Source of the DNA: Tetrahymena thermophila SB210
Taxonomy: Eukaryota; Ciliophora; Oligohymenophorea; Hymenostomatida; Tetrahymenidae
Length of the DNA: 64,000 nt
Direction of reading: 5' to 3'
Assembly: GCF_000189635.1 (NCBI RefSeq)
Contig: NW_002476236.1
Location: forward strand, 423,248-487,247
The position numbers were made by a program, and so were the translations under genes. A model generated the notes under the pieces. The model ran no database searches. It was given only the letters and a program-made list of their open reading frames with translations, and was not told the origin of the DNA. Positions 15,001 through 26,954 of the stretch are shown in pieces; within the stretch, counting starts at the first letter, position 1, and the number at the start of each line of letters is the position of its first letter.

Positions 15001-16725
15001 ATGTTTGAGTGAATTTTTGAATAGGAGGATTTTTGAACTCAAATGAAGTTTCTTCTGAAGCTATTAGACCATCTAGTTCGACATTGTTATCAAGGTCTTT
15101 TAAGTTTTTCTTGTAGTAGTTTTCAGTATTTATTTCAAATAGCTTAACAGTTAGCTAAGGAATATTCTTCAAAATGACATCGATAGAAACTTCTTCGTTT
15201 GATCTGAAAAGTTACTTTTAATTAATTAAATTATTAAAATAAAAAATTGTAGATTAAATATTGTTTTTTGCAAAATTTAATTTGAGCTTGAGCAAATAAA
15301 AAATCTAACAAAATTTACTTTATTGTAATTGCATATTTTGATGCATTTTTTATCTGTGATGGCTTTAATTTCTTCAGTTGTAAAGTTTTCTGTAATTTTC
15401 TCAATAGATTTTCCTTTTTATAATTGGATCTTTAAAAGTTATTTCTTTAAATATTTTTCACTGAAATAAGGAATTAAAATGTCATATGTTTCATTGAGCT
15501 AAATGTATTTGATTGAAAACTTCTCAATAATTTATTTTTCTGTGATGTCAATTTTTAAACCAAAAAATAAGGTTAACACTTCTTAAAAAGATCCATCAGA
15601 ATCCACTCTTAATTGTTATTATCTTTAATTATAAATGCTAATGTGCTTTTCATTAAAATTTATGTAGTTAAAGCTTGGCTCTTTGACATATTAGATGAAC
15701 AAATCAAAGTCATACTCATTGCTTTAAAGTCCTAAAACTAATAGACCCTTTAAAATTTGATCTTCCATTTTGAGTCTCCTAAATTGTAACTTTCTCAAAA
15801 ATTCTAGAATTTAAAGTAGAATTTTCTTCTTTTCTTCGATTTTTTCAAAAGCGAATAAGCCATTAAATTTTTCAGCCATTTTAATATCTAATCTGAAATA
15901 TTTAACCAAGTAGGCTTAAAAGAAATCGTTATCTAGAACTATATTTGGAATTAAAGCTACTATTTCATTGAATTACTGAGTAGTTAAGTTAAGTAGAATT
16001 TACTCTGGGATCTTTTTATTCTAATATTAAAATATTTTTTTAATAAAACAAATTAAGATAAAAAAAATAGTACTTTATTGTGATAACTTTTCAGAAATTA
16101 TGGAACGCCTTTCATCACACTAATGGAGCTATTAATTTTATTCAAAAAACTATCTTAAACATGAAAAGCAGCGTGTTCTAATTAGCTAAGATCAAGCTCT
16201 GTAAGCAGATATTCATCAATAGATTTTATCTTGTACTCAAGATTATCAACTTTAAGCAATGTCTTATAGGATAATAATTCTCTTTCAAGCGAATCACTGA
16301 TAGTTTATTCTTAACCTCCCATAAGACTCACACCAGTAGCTCTAGTTGGTTGTGTATGGGTAAAATCATAATGTAGATACTTTTTGTTGATATCGTTCAT
16401 GATCTAAACAATTTAAAAAATTAGAATATTTTAATTTAAATAAAATGATTTATCTTACAGTGTTTCTTTCTTATTCAGTTTTGGCTGATTCTAACTTTAA
16501 GAGTAAATATCTCAATTCAATGCTTTTACTCTAATTATTGTTGAACTATTTGTATTGTTCAAGAAGACTTTAGTACTCTTAAGGTATATCAAGACCAAAC
16601 TAGTTAAGGGCATTGGTTAAAGTAAAGTAGTAGTAGTAATCTGTGCCAGCTACTAATTTCTTTAAGTAGTCTTCCTTTTATTCAGTAAAGAGGAAACTTT
16701 CTAAGTTGGGAATATCTATTGACAT
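9097..16725 (-). CDS. Very large intron-rich protein, family not recognised
   Basis: The start is the ATG at 16723-16725 (MSIDIPNLESFLF); the stop TGA is at 9097-9099. Many short introns interrupt it; a clear one is 10310-10435, joining VHMLHSDK to SNILNSQFK. The N-terminal third is helical. The middle (about 15200-13300) is beta-rich, with segments such as GIFVIEFIGNGVSSRAIIRK and ILIDPLPVGNYKLVIRD that suggest repeated immunoglobulin-like or macroglobulin-like domains. Around 11980-11800 is a low-complexity Met/Gln/Gly/Ala linker with FGG repeats. The C-terminal part (10310-9320) has helices resembling TPRs (KKARELCEKYLDHP), then a charged Lys/Glu stretch and another beta-rich region. No membrane helix or signal peptide is evident, so it is probably cytosolic. 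The exon chain is not fully resolved, and a split into two genes cannot be excluded. Confidence 0.6.
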
Positions 16726-16840
16726 TTATATTTATTTATTGTTTGATTGTTTTTTATTCACTTCTATTTTTTAATTATTACAAATTTTGATATACCATCA
16801 GATATTTTATAACAAAAGATATTTCGTATCAAATAAGTGT

Positions 16841-17170
16841 CACCATCAAAAATAAAATTTATTATACTCTCTAATCTGAGCTGATATTAAAAGATTCAAA
16901 TAATTTACAACGTATGTCTCTAATAATTAATTTTTTTCTGCCTCAATCATTTTTTGTCGTAGAGGCCAGAAAATAATTTGATTAATGATAAAGATACATT
17001 TTGTAAAAAAATTCCTCCTTAGAAGTAAATTATAGAAAATAACAAAAAAGCTGTAAAACCCTATTTAAATAAAGTTAATCAATAATAGTATATAAAAGAA
17101 ATATGAATTATTTAGAAAAATCAAAAGTGCCAAATAATAAAATAGTTACATACAGTTATTGATATTAATT
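16841..17170 (+). repeat. Intergenic direct duplication, copy A
   Basis: The order of landmarks matches copy B about 536 bases downstream. They are ACCATCAAAAATAAA, then TCTAATCTGAGCTGAT, then TCAATCATTTTTTGT, then GAAAATAATTTGATTAATGA, then CTCCTTAGAAGTAAATTA, then AACCCTATTTAAATAAAG, then AATCAAAAGTGCCAAATAA. Identity is partial, with small indels, so the duplication is old. No reading frame is conserved. Confidence 0.75.
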
Positions 17171-17376
17171 AATGTAGGTATTGAAAAATAAGGAAAATTT
17201 TAAAATAAATTATTTTTAGAAAAAGTATCCTTACAATAAATCATCATTTATTACAATATATAAATATATGTTTATTCCTTATTTTTAAGTACAATTAAAT
17301 TAATAATTTAATTAACGTGTATACTGTATACACTTATATTAAATAATATAATTATTTTCTTTGCTTTAAATAGATT

Positions 17377-17700
17377 TACCATTAAAAATAAAATAAATTA
17401 AATTTTCTAATCTGAGTTGATCCTTTTAATATCAAGTATTTTTTTATAAAATATATTTTTATTAATTAATTTTTTTATACATCAATCATTTTTTGTAGGA
17501 CTGAAAATAATTTAATTTGTGATAAAGATAGATATATTTAGTTATAATAAACCTCCTTATAAGTAAATTAATGAAAATAGCAAAACGTTATCAAACCATA
17601 TTTAAATAAAGCTAATCAAAAATAGTAAAAATATAAAATATTTGAAAATAATCAAAAGTATCAAATAACAAAATACTTAAATACATTTATTCATAGTATT
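17377..17700 (+). repeat. Intergenic direct duplication, copy B
   Basis: Diverged second copy of 16841-17170, same orientation. Matching landmarks are ACCATTAAAAATAAA, TCTAATCTGAGTTGAT, TCAATCATTTTTTGT, GAAAATAATTTAATTTGTGA, CTCCTTATAAGTAAATTA, AACCATATTTAAATAAAG and AATCAAAAGTATCAAATAA. Confidence 0.75.
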
Positions 17701-18481
17701 TAAGCTTTGATTCATTTATTACCATTTATTTGATAAAATAGGATGAAATATTATAAATATTTGTTAACTTATTAAATAAAAATTTTTATAATATTCTTAA
17801 AAAAATAACATTTTTATTCTCACACAAATAATACTTTTTATATTAAACAAATTATCTTGATATAGGTGATTAATAAAATCAAAAAAATGATTAAAAATTG
17901 AAGAAAAAAGTATTTATACTATTTGATAAAAAAAATATTAAACATATATTCATAACAACATAAGTTATAAACTATTAAACCAAGTATTATAAAAGTAATT
18001 TAATTGTTTTATAAATAATAATATTGATTTTTAATTCATCAATATTCAATCCAAAAAAAATATTTAGATTTAAAAAAAATTAATAAAATAAAAATATTTT
18101 GTTCTAAAAAATTATCTTCTGATATCATTTAAAACTTAATGGTATACTATACAACAAATAATTTATTTAAAAATTAAATTAATTTTAATCTACTAAAAAA
18201 AGAGGATTATATTTATTAAAACTTAATCTCCTGACATTATTTATACTGAATTTAATTATTGTCAATCATTTTCAAAGATAATAATTTAAAAATAAAATTT
18301 TTTTTGGTTGAGGAAATATTCTAGACATTCTGTAATTAATTTATTATTTCATATAAATTCAATTTTATTATTTGCTTTCAAGACTTTTTTCTTATTTAAA
18401 GACAATTAATTTGAATATATAGATTACTTATTTTAAAGTTGAGATTGTGATAGTGTAATGTAGTAGTAGTAGTAATTATAG

Positions 18482-20583
18482 ATGCCATTTTAATAGCCAA
18501 AAATAATAGGTATTTGACCATAAAATAACTTGCAATTTATACTTCCATAATACAAATATCGAAGAATGAACAGTTCATATTTTAATAATAATTAGAGCCG
18601 CCTGAAAATATCAAAGAAATTATAAAACAAACTTTAAAAATATTAAGAGAATAAGGTTTTGATAAGGAGGAATAGATAAAATAAGAACATGCTAATGATC
18701 CAATCTATCAATTTTTATTTTATCCTACTTAACACTTTTGGTATTTCTAAGAATAGAAGAAAGATCTATTGCAAGAACTGATGCATTAAAATCAATAAAA
18801 AATTATGTAATAAGGAGGTCTGCATATACCTTAAAACTCATCTATTCCTCAGGGACACTAAATAAATCATCCACCACTACCACTTGGGATTCCCCCTCAT
18901 CCCCATCATCTTCACCATCCTCCACCTCCAGGAATTATGCCGATGTAAATGCCTCCTCCTCCTCATTAAGGAATGATATAAGGTCATCCTCATATGCCTC
19001 CTCCACCTCATCACTTATAGCATATGCAATTCATGGGATAGAATGGATAATTTTAGTAACAGCAACAGCAACTAAATGTTTAAGGTAAGCAAATGCTTCC
19101 ATCTTTACCAAATATGTAAATGATGCCACCTTTATAGAATTAAAATTAGCAACCTGGTCCCCAAATAATACAATAACAACAACAATAATAACCTCCTATG
19201 TTTAATCCTTAATATATGAATTAATTTCAACCTTTAAATAACTAATAAGGTCAAAATATGCATCAGATAGGCCCTAATATTCCCCCGCAAATGTAGAATA
19301 ATATGAATTAAATGAACCAATAATATAACATAAGATAACCTTCACCAAATAACTAAAATCAAATTCCTGTGTTTCCAAATTAGATTTAACCGTAAATTCA
19401 TGGATAATAATATTAAGATTTTTCTTAATAGTAGTAAATACTCTAAAACCCTTAACAGCTGAATAATGCATACACAAATAATTTAGTATTCAATCCTTCT
19501 TAATAGTAGCTTTAATAGTAGCATGAGATGCATATACAGAAGTTATAAAAAGAGGAACCTACCAAAAAGAGATCAAGATGGGGCGACTAAGTTTAAATGA
19601 TAAATAATTTAACTCCTTAATAAGTAAGTATGTTTTCAGTAGTACTCCAATACTCAATATTAATTTTTAAAATTAAATAGTTGAATTAGTAGCATTTTAT
19701 TATGCCTGGAACTACCTAATCAGGAGGAAATTTAAATTAGAGAAGTAAATATTTTTGAGTTTAAAAATGCTTTAATTTATGATATTTTAACATCTTTTTT
19801 CTTTCATTGTTAGGAGTTGTTTTAAACAGTAAAAATCCAGAATTACTCTCTGGATCAATTATGGTTGAATTAGTAAAGTAAAACAATAGAAAAATAACAG
19901 AAGAAAGTGGGAGATTTAAAAAATATTAGCCAATAGACCCTTCATCTCTACCTGATTATATCTATGTAGAAAACAAAGATTAAAGTAGTTTAAAGTCTAA
20001 ACTCAATTAACTTCTGGATTATGCAGATGACATAAGAGATTAAGAAATTAAAAATATGGAAAAGAAGAAAAAGGAAAGAGAAAGGTAATAAATAATTAAA
20101 TAAATTTAAGCTATTAAGCTTGTAGCATGCAAATATAAATAAATATTTTATAATTTAGAGAGTTAGAATTAAAAAAAATGGAAGAATAAGGATTAGATAC
20201 ATCTCATCTAAGAAATCCAGAAAAGAAGGCTTCTAATAAAAGAAATATAGATAAGGAAGTGGAGGAACTTTATTGTGTTTAAAAAGGAGATATGATGAGC
20301 GAAATGGGAATAAGATCGGATGGTAGGGTAGCAGGTCCTTAAGTCTAAGGATTAGGATTAGGTGGTCCTTAATCTCTTGATAATGTAATTAAAAAATTCA
20401 AAAACGTTTTTTATTATTTGTTATTTAAAATAGGCATTCAGTGCTTTTAGAATTTCAAGAAGTAAGAACTACCATGCAACTGCAGAAGAAAGATCACAAT
20501 TTAGGGATAAAGGATCAGATTTATGTTATAAATGTAGTCGTCCTGGTCATATTGCAAGGGAATGTAAATATGGAATGAACTGA
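18482..20583 (+). CDS. SURP-domain and CCHC zinc-knuckle protein, likely pre-mRNA splicing
   Basis: The start is set by a first exon of 28 bases (18482-18509) spliced to 18596, giving MPFQQPKIIEPPENIKEII. This is needed because the main frame has a TGA at 18448-18450 and no early ATG. Further introns are 19745-19813, 20085-20158 and 20385-20433, and probably the in-frame 57 bases beginning GTAAGT near 19626; TGA is at 20581-20583. About 590-607 residues. Residues 10-65 resemble a SURP/SWAP domain (NDPIYQFLFYPTQHFWYF, compare CHERP). Then come a long Pro/His/Gln/Met-rich region, a basic KKRSRWGD motif, a charged coiled coil (KKKKERERELELKKMEE), a Gly-rich GLGLGG segment, and a C-terminal CX2CX4HX4C knuckle (CYKCSRPGHIAREC). 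This mix is typical of nuclear splicing factors. A role in splicing is inferred; the exact orthologue is not clear. Confidence 0.75.
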
Positions 20584-21068
20584 TGTTGTTGATTGAATTA
20601 GCACATCGTTTTAATAAATAAATAAATAAATTTAAAAAAAATAAAAATAAATTTTCAATTAACTAATTATTATGAATAATTTATTTATTTTGTTTGAAAA
20701 ATTGTAAAATTCATAATTTTCATAAAAAAGTAAATTTAAATTATATTCAATATATTTTTTAAATCGAGCAAAAAATACTTTTTATCAATAAAATAATTTT
20801 ATGAGAATAGTATTTATTAATAAATTACTTTCTCACATTTTAAATAAATTTATTTTATGAGTTGTTTTAATATAAATTTTTTCTTTGTATTTATTTCAAA
20901 TTTAAAAAAATAATAATTTTTCATGAAATAAAATAATTATTTTAGTCATTTAATTTTATATTTATAATATAAAACTAGGATAAAAAAAATAAATTGATTA
21001 TTAACGATGATTTTTTATTCAAATAAATTTTTTAATTATTCAAATATTTATTTTACTATTTAGCTGGT
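20584..21068. other. Intergenic between convergent genes
   Basis: AT-rich 3' flanks of two convergent genes. Nothing recognised. The downstream minus-strand gene could end lower, inside this stretch, if its last codons are read in another frame. Confidence 0.5.
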
Positions 21069-24000
21069 TCATTATTAGTAGTAGTTGTCTTTTTGCTATC
21101 TTTAAAAATAGTAGTTACTTTCTTGTCCATATTGTGGATTTACCATAAATGCTGCTTTCCTCTTGGCAGGAGATTTTAATTTTTATATTTACATTTCGAG
21201 TACTGACATAGAGAAAAGTAGGTTGTCTCTTAAATTTTCAAATATTTATTTTATCTTTTGTTTGGTAGGTTTTTCATATTAATCATACATTTACTCATTA
21301 AAGTTAAAATACTTTAATTTTGTTATCCTTCCATCAATATTTTAATAATTATCAAGCTCTCTGTTTACACTTAAATGATTAATTCTGTAGGGGATTTTTG
21401 TAGATCCCTTTATCTACTTGAAAGATGAAGCATTTATATTTTTACTATGGACTGAAATAATTTACTTTTTTTTTTCATTTTAGAGTGCAGCTATATGAAT
21501 ATTTTTATTTGCTTAATCTGTAATCTATTGTAATTAATGTACATCTTTATGGTAAAACAATGGTTAGTTTTTCTTAAATTTTCTTTAATTTTACTGCATA
21601 TTAGACTAATTATTACTATTAATGTCTCCACCATCATCAACTTAATTATTATATGCTTCACTTTCATCTTAAAAGTTAAAATTTAAATTAGTATTAGATT
21701 TTTTTTGGTTATCTTTGATAGTTTGTTCTTTGTATGATTTTGATGGAATAGGTAGCTCAAAATCTTCTTCACTTTCTGAGGATATAGTAAAATCATAGCT
21801 ATTATCAGGGTCATTATTCTGTTATTTGTATTTTCTTGGTTTTTTTAAACCATTAGATTTAAAATTCATAGAATCAGAAAATGTGACCCCTTCTTCAATT
21901 TATCTTAATTTATTTTCTACTTTAGAAATTCCTAGTCTTCTAAGATTTGAATCATGCTTTTCATAATCTCCCTATATCATTTTGTTATGGTAGTACTAAG
22001 CTATTTCTAGTTTTCCTTGATAGTAATACTACATTCCAATCAAATCATAAGCTTTTAATTCAGCATCCTGATCATTTTAATACCATGCTATCCTGAGCAT
22101 CTTACAAAAGTAGTACATAGCAAAATCATACATTTTTAATCTAGAAAAGCAGTAACCTAAATTCTTATAGCATGATAGTTTGTAATTAAATAGACTAGGT
22201 ATTTCTGAGCAATTTTTACATGTTTTGTACAATTCTATTGACCTTGTGTAGTTTTTGTTTAATTTAGATATTTTAGCATATGCCTTTGAGCATAAAATTT
22301 AAACAACCTAGTTTTTTGTTTTTAGTGATTCCTGCATAATTCCATTCAAAATTTAGTCAAGCGAATTTCTATCATTTATACACTGTAATCCTGTTTCAAA
22401 TAAAGGTGTCATTTTTTATATAGCATTTATTGTTGTTTCTGCTAAATTTTTGTAGCTTTGCTTATACATTTCAATATTTTTTTCTGCTGACATAGTTGAA
22501 ATCTTTTGATGAAACTTTTTTGATTCATGGTCAACATATTTAACAATATCACGAGAAGGTTCTAATCTATAAACTGTTTCTTTGAATTTCTGCTGCAGCT
22601 ATCTTGAAAAATCATTATATTAACCAAATATGTTAAAGGCTTCGGGTTTTTCCCTTTAAGCTTAAAGAAATGCATTTATTTTGTTTGCTTTTTTTGTGGG
22701 AGAATCTTCATTCAAAACTAAGCTTAAAAAATCATTTTATGTGTTCAAATTTTCAAAACTTCTTCTCTTAGGAAGAGAAAGTCTCATTAGGTGAATCTTA
22801 TGAAATTTATGTTTTTAGTTTGATAGCCTTTATTTATAAAGCTCAATATTTTCCATTTCTTATGTTAAAATTGAATCCATGCTAACACTTAAATTTTCAT
22901 CATTTTAAGATTCATATTTTGATGAATTCAAAGAAGGAGATGCATCCGTTTTTTGCTTTTGTGATTGTGATTAGTATTTTGCTATTTAAATGAGGTTATT
23001 TTAGCTTTTAGGACTCATTTCTTCAAATAATTTACCTTAATTTCTTATTTTAAATACATTGATTTCAGTTTGAGTAATTTATTTTGCTTATTGAGGATTC
23101 TTTTTGTCCTATTATTTTAATATAATTTTATTTACTTTTTCATAGAATTTTTTCTTTGAATTATTTTAATCGCTCCCTTCAGTATGAAATCTCTAGCTTT
23201 AATGATAAGTACTAGCATCATCATCAAAAAACTACTTAACATTACTATTGAACTTAGGTTTTTTTCTTTTTTCATGTGAGTCATAATTATTTTATATGAT
23301 ATAATCTGATTATTAATCACCATGATTAGATTCTTAAGTTGTTAGATTTTCTTTTATTTATCCACTCCTGGAAGATGGGCTCATTTAATTTAAGTATGCT
23401 GTACTCTAGTGCGAAGAACTCAAATCTATTGATTTATCACGTTTTTTATTTTATAACCCTTATAAATCTAAATTTTTTATAGACTTAAAAAAATTTTAAT
23501 TGCTTAAGTTTTTAGTACTTTGAACAACAGCAGGAATTTAATTAGAATTAGTCAAATTGAAATTTTTCAGTAAATCAGGCTTATGTTTTTAGTTTATTAA
23601 ATAAGAGGTAGTATTTTAGTAAGGAAGTATATTTTAATTGCTGCCAGGTGAGTATTTAAGTGACTTAGGAGACATCACATCATCTAAAATTAATTTTGAA
23701 GAAGTAGAGTTATAAGATCCTAAGGCAATATTTTAAATTTTTTGAATTGATTACTAAGCTTTTATTGCTCTTAGAGATTTTTGAGATTAATTTTATTATA
23801 ATTGAAACTTTTATTAACCTTTAAAGTCAGTAATAATATTAAAATTTTCTCCATAACTGGTAATTACTTTTTTAGATGGAGATAAACTTCTTTAGTCTAC
23901 ATTATTTTTATTAGTTTAAAAGCTAGTTTATTATTGTGTTTATCTAAAAATGTCGCTATTCTGAGATATCTATTTATCATTAAATTGATATTAGGTATGA

Positions 24001-24236
24001 AACTTATTATGAACGCTACTCTGCATATAATTCGATTGTATTTTTGTTGAAACATTATTTTGCTTTTACTTCAAATCAACAATGCTTTTTAATATTGTCC
24101 TTGAGTCATTATTTCTTGATGTGTAGAGCTTCATAATTTCTAATTTCTTTTTTAAGTCCTCTTTTTAAATATCTACATTATCATTCTTACTTAGCCCTAC
24201 TTGCTGTGCCTGATTACGGTATTTGTTAAAATTCAT
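21069..24236 (-). CDS. TPR-like repeat protein, 1055 residues
   Basis: One uninterrupted table-6 frame from ATG at 24234-24236 (MNFNKYRNQAQQVGL) to TGA at 21069-21071; no intron is needed. The first 550 residues are Ser/Asn/Gln-rich and disordered, with short phospho-site-like SPSKK and SPKS motifs. From about residue 600 to 770 the sequence becomes helical with the spacing of tetratricopeptide repeats: SKAYAKISKLNKNYTRSIEL, then CYKNLGYCFSRLKMYDFAMY, then AYDLIGMQYYYQGKLEIAQY, then a post-repeat LRRLGISKVENKLR. The C-terminal 250 residues are again charged and disordered. This layout, a disordered N-terminus plus a cluster of TPRs, is common in large ciliate protein families. A scaffold role is plausible but the partner is unknown. 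The last 30 residues are less certain than the rest. Confidence 0.75.
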
Positions 24237-25389
24237 TATATATACTTTGAAAATATGTACTGTTGAAGTAGTAATTATTGTTTTGCTTAAAATTTAATTA
24301 ATTTGCTTTCAATAGTAAAATTGAAAATAATAAAATTTATGCGAAATATTATTTCATAAATTTTTAGAAATTCAAACAATTTACCTTAATATTTTTAATC
24401 TGAATAAACTATATCATATTCAAATGTAAAAAAGCTTACTAACTTGTATTACTAATAAGCAGATATGAAGTATAAAACATTTGCATATTTATTACAATGG
24501 AATTATAATTGGCATTGCAATTTTATTTTTTCTATCACCTATGCTTTATAACAAATTTATTTATCTATAACATAAATATTTATCATTTAAATAACAAAAA
24601 ATTAAAAATAACTTCGATTTTTTTATTACAAAATTAATTAAAAAATCATTCTATAACTCAAATTCCAGTTTATATTTTTTTTATTAGAATTAATAAAAAT
24701 TAAAACCTGAGTGAAATAAGTCTAAAAAACTCAAGATAAAATATCAATACACACTAACTAATCAAGTCTATACTAAATTACTAAAGTATTTAATGTGAAA
24801 AACTAAAATAAATAAATGGAAAATCAGTTAATTTTAGCTTCATAATCATATTTATTTAAATAAATTTAATAAAAATGATTATTTATTTATTAAAAAAAAT
24901 ACAAATTACTTAAAAGAAAAAATATTTTTATTGTAAAATTGCTATATAAATTATCTATAAAAAACTCTAAATAATTCTTTATAAACATAATATTTCAATA
25001 AAATTTAGTAATAAAACATTTAACTATTAGAGCTATTTATTCTTCTTAAATGTTTTTTAACAAATTTTAACTACATTTTAAGTTTGTAAAAAAACAAAAA
25101 AGCCATGGAATTAAAATTAAAAAAAAATTTAATTATTAATTTTTATAACACTATTATTGCTATGATGAAACTTACCACATTAAAATTTTTTATCAAGTTA
25201 ATTACACAAATTAAAATTAATTTATTTAAGTAATGAAAATAAATAATAAAAAAAATTACTTGTGAAAGATGAAAAACTAAAATATCTGTCAATAATTAAT
25301 TTTTTTTCTGATATTATAAATCATTAAAAATATCTTTGGCATATTTTTTTAAATAAATAAATAAATTAATCATTAAAGTAAAAATCTAA
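24237..25389. other. Intergenic between divergent genes
   Basis: About 1.15 kb, almost only A and T. No frame, repeat or RNA gene recognised. Presumably the shared upstream region of the TPR-like and HDHD5-like genes. Confidence 0.6.
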
Positions 25390-26487
25390 ATGGTTGACTC
25401 AAAAATTAAAATACCAGTTATTGTTACTGATATTGATGGTGTTCTAGTGCAAGTATAGTAATAGCTTCCATTTGTAAAAAGTACCTTGGAAGTTGTGAAA
25501 CTGCCACTTAAAAAAATTGACCCAATAAAATTTAATATTGAGGATAATTAATAAATTCCATTTTTATTACTTACAAATAGAGGAGGAGTGACAGAAAAAG
25601 AAAATGCAGAAGAACTTAATAATATATTTGACTTCACAGAGGATTCTCATTTTAAATTTACAGAAAAATAATCTTTAATATGCCACTCTGCTGTGAAGTA
25701 GCTATGGAAGACGGAATACTCTGATAAATTAGTACTAATAGTAGGAAATGGGTGTGATGACATATTAAAAGAAGAAGGTAGTAAATACATTACTGCTGAT
25801 GAGTACTTAAATATATACCCTGAATTAGTACCTATGTCCCAAAGAGGTAATAAATATTAATCTCTTAAAGCAGTTATGGATAGATTAAATATGACATCAG
25901 ATGAAATATATGCAGATTACTTGCAAGTTCATGCAATTTTTATAATCTAAAATAGTAATAACTGGGAAGACTCTATATAATTAATTATTGACTTGCTAAC
26001 TACTTCTGATGGAAAAATAGCTCACGAATTTCCAAAATAAAAGCCTAATAAACATATTCCTATTTATAGCACAGTGAATGATGTAATGTATAAAGATCAC
26101 TTTAGATTAGCTAGATTAGACAACAAAGTATTCATATCTTCTTTATAGTCTGCATATAAGTTAGTTTTTAATGATGATTTAAAAATTATTACATATGGAA
26201 AACCTTCTCTTAATTAATTTGAGTATGCATATTAACACATAATTAATAATTTTATTCATGATGGAATTGAAATTTCTAATATTTATATGATTGGAGATAA
26301 CCCACATACAGATATTCAAGGTGCTAATCTAGCAGGTTGGACAAGTATTCTAGTTAGAACAGGTATTTTTGTTGGAAATTAAGAAAACGATAAGGAAAAT
26401 CCAGCAAAATATGTTGTTGATAATTTTAAGGAAGCAGTAAGACTCATCTTTTAACTTGAAAACATTTCTACAAAGCTTTTAGATTGA
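25390..26487 (+). CDS. HDHD5: HAD-superfamily hydrolase of the HDHD5/CECR5 group
   Basis: Intronless frame of 365 residues, ATG 25390 to TGA 26485-26487, with many TAA/TAG codons read as Gln. Motif I is VTDIDGVL (residues 12-19), keeping the two aspartates of DxD. Motif II is LLTNRGG (about 59-65), the hallmark of the NagD/CECR5 branch. A lysine lies near 270 (TYGKPSLNQFEYAY). Motif IV is MIGDNPHTDIQGANLAGW (about 299-316), followed by TSILVRTG. The length fits the family. HDHD5 proteins are usually mitochondrial, but no convincing targeting peptide is visible before VDSKIKIPV. The natural substrate of the family is not settled; phosphatase activity is inferred from the complete motif set. 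Confidence 0.88.
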
Positions 26488-26954
26488 AAATAAAAAAAAC
26501 ATATTTAAAATTAATAAGATATATGTTTGTTTGGTAATTTTCTAATAATAATTACAATCTGTCTGTCTGTAAAATAAATAGCTTGCTTTGCTTCTTTTAG
26601 TTAGAATAATTATTTTTGAGTATTGTTCTTTTTTTTATTATATTTACATAATAAAAAATTTAATGATTTTAATTAGCAAAAGATTTATTTCTTCCTTTTT
26701 TGTATTAAATATTTTGAAAATTAAAAAATTAAATTTGATTATAATTTAGTAAAAAACTTAATAGAATTTGTGTTTTTTTATTTTAAAGATAGGAACAATA
26801 AATAGCTGTTTAATAATAGTGTGTCTCTTACAAACATCTTTAAAAGTTACTCTATTTGATAATCAATTTAGCAATTTGATAAAGTTTTTACAGTTTAACT
26901 AATTTTATCTCGTCTGATATTTCATAATTATTATTAAAATTATATTTAGCGTAA
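26488..26954. other. Intergenic, nothing recognised
   Basis: AT-rich gap between two genes in the same direction; likely 3' flank of the HAD gene and promoter of the nucleoporin gene. No specific element seen. Confidence 0.5.

Larger units (their letters stand above)
16726..18481. other. Intergenic with a diverged direct duplication
   Basis: A gap of about 1.75 kb between divergent genes. It contains two related copies of a segment of about 325 bases (listed separately) and otherwise AT-rich sequence. No coding frame was seen. Both upstream genes should have their promoters here. Confidence 0.6.

Noticed and set aside
18738..19088. Ser/Thr-rich frame inside the SURP/CCHC gene
   Set aside because: An out-of-frame reading of the Pro/His-rich region; the correct frame links the SURP-like segment to the zinc knuckle through consistent splices.
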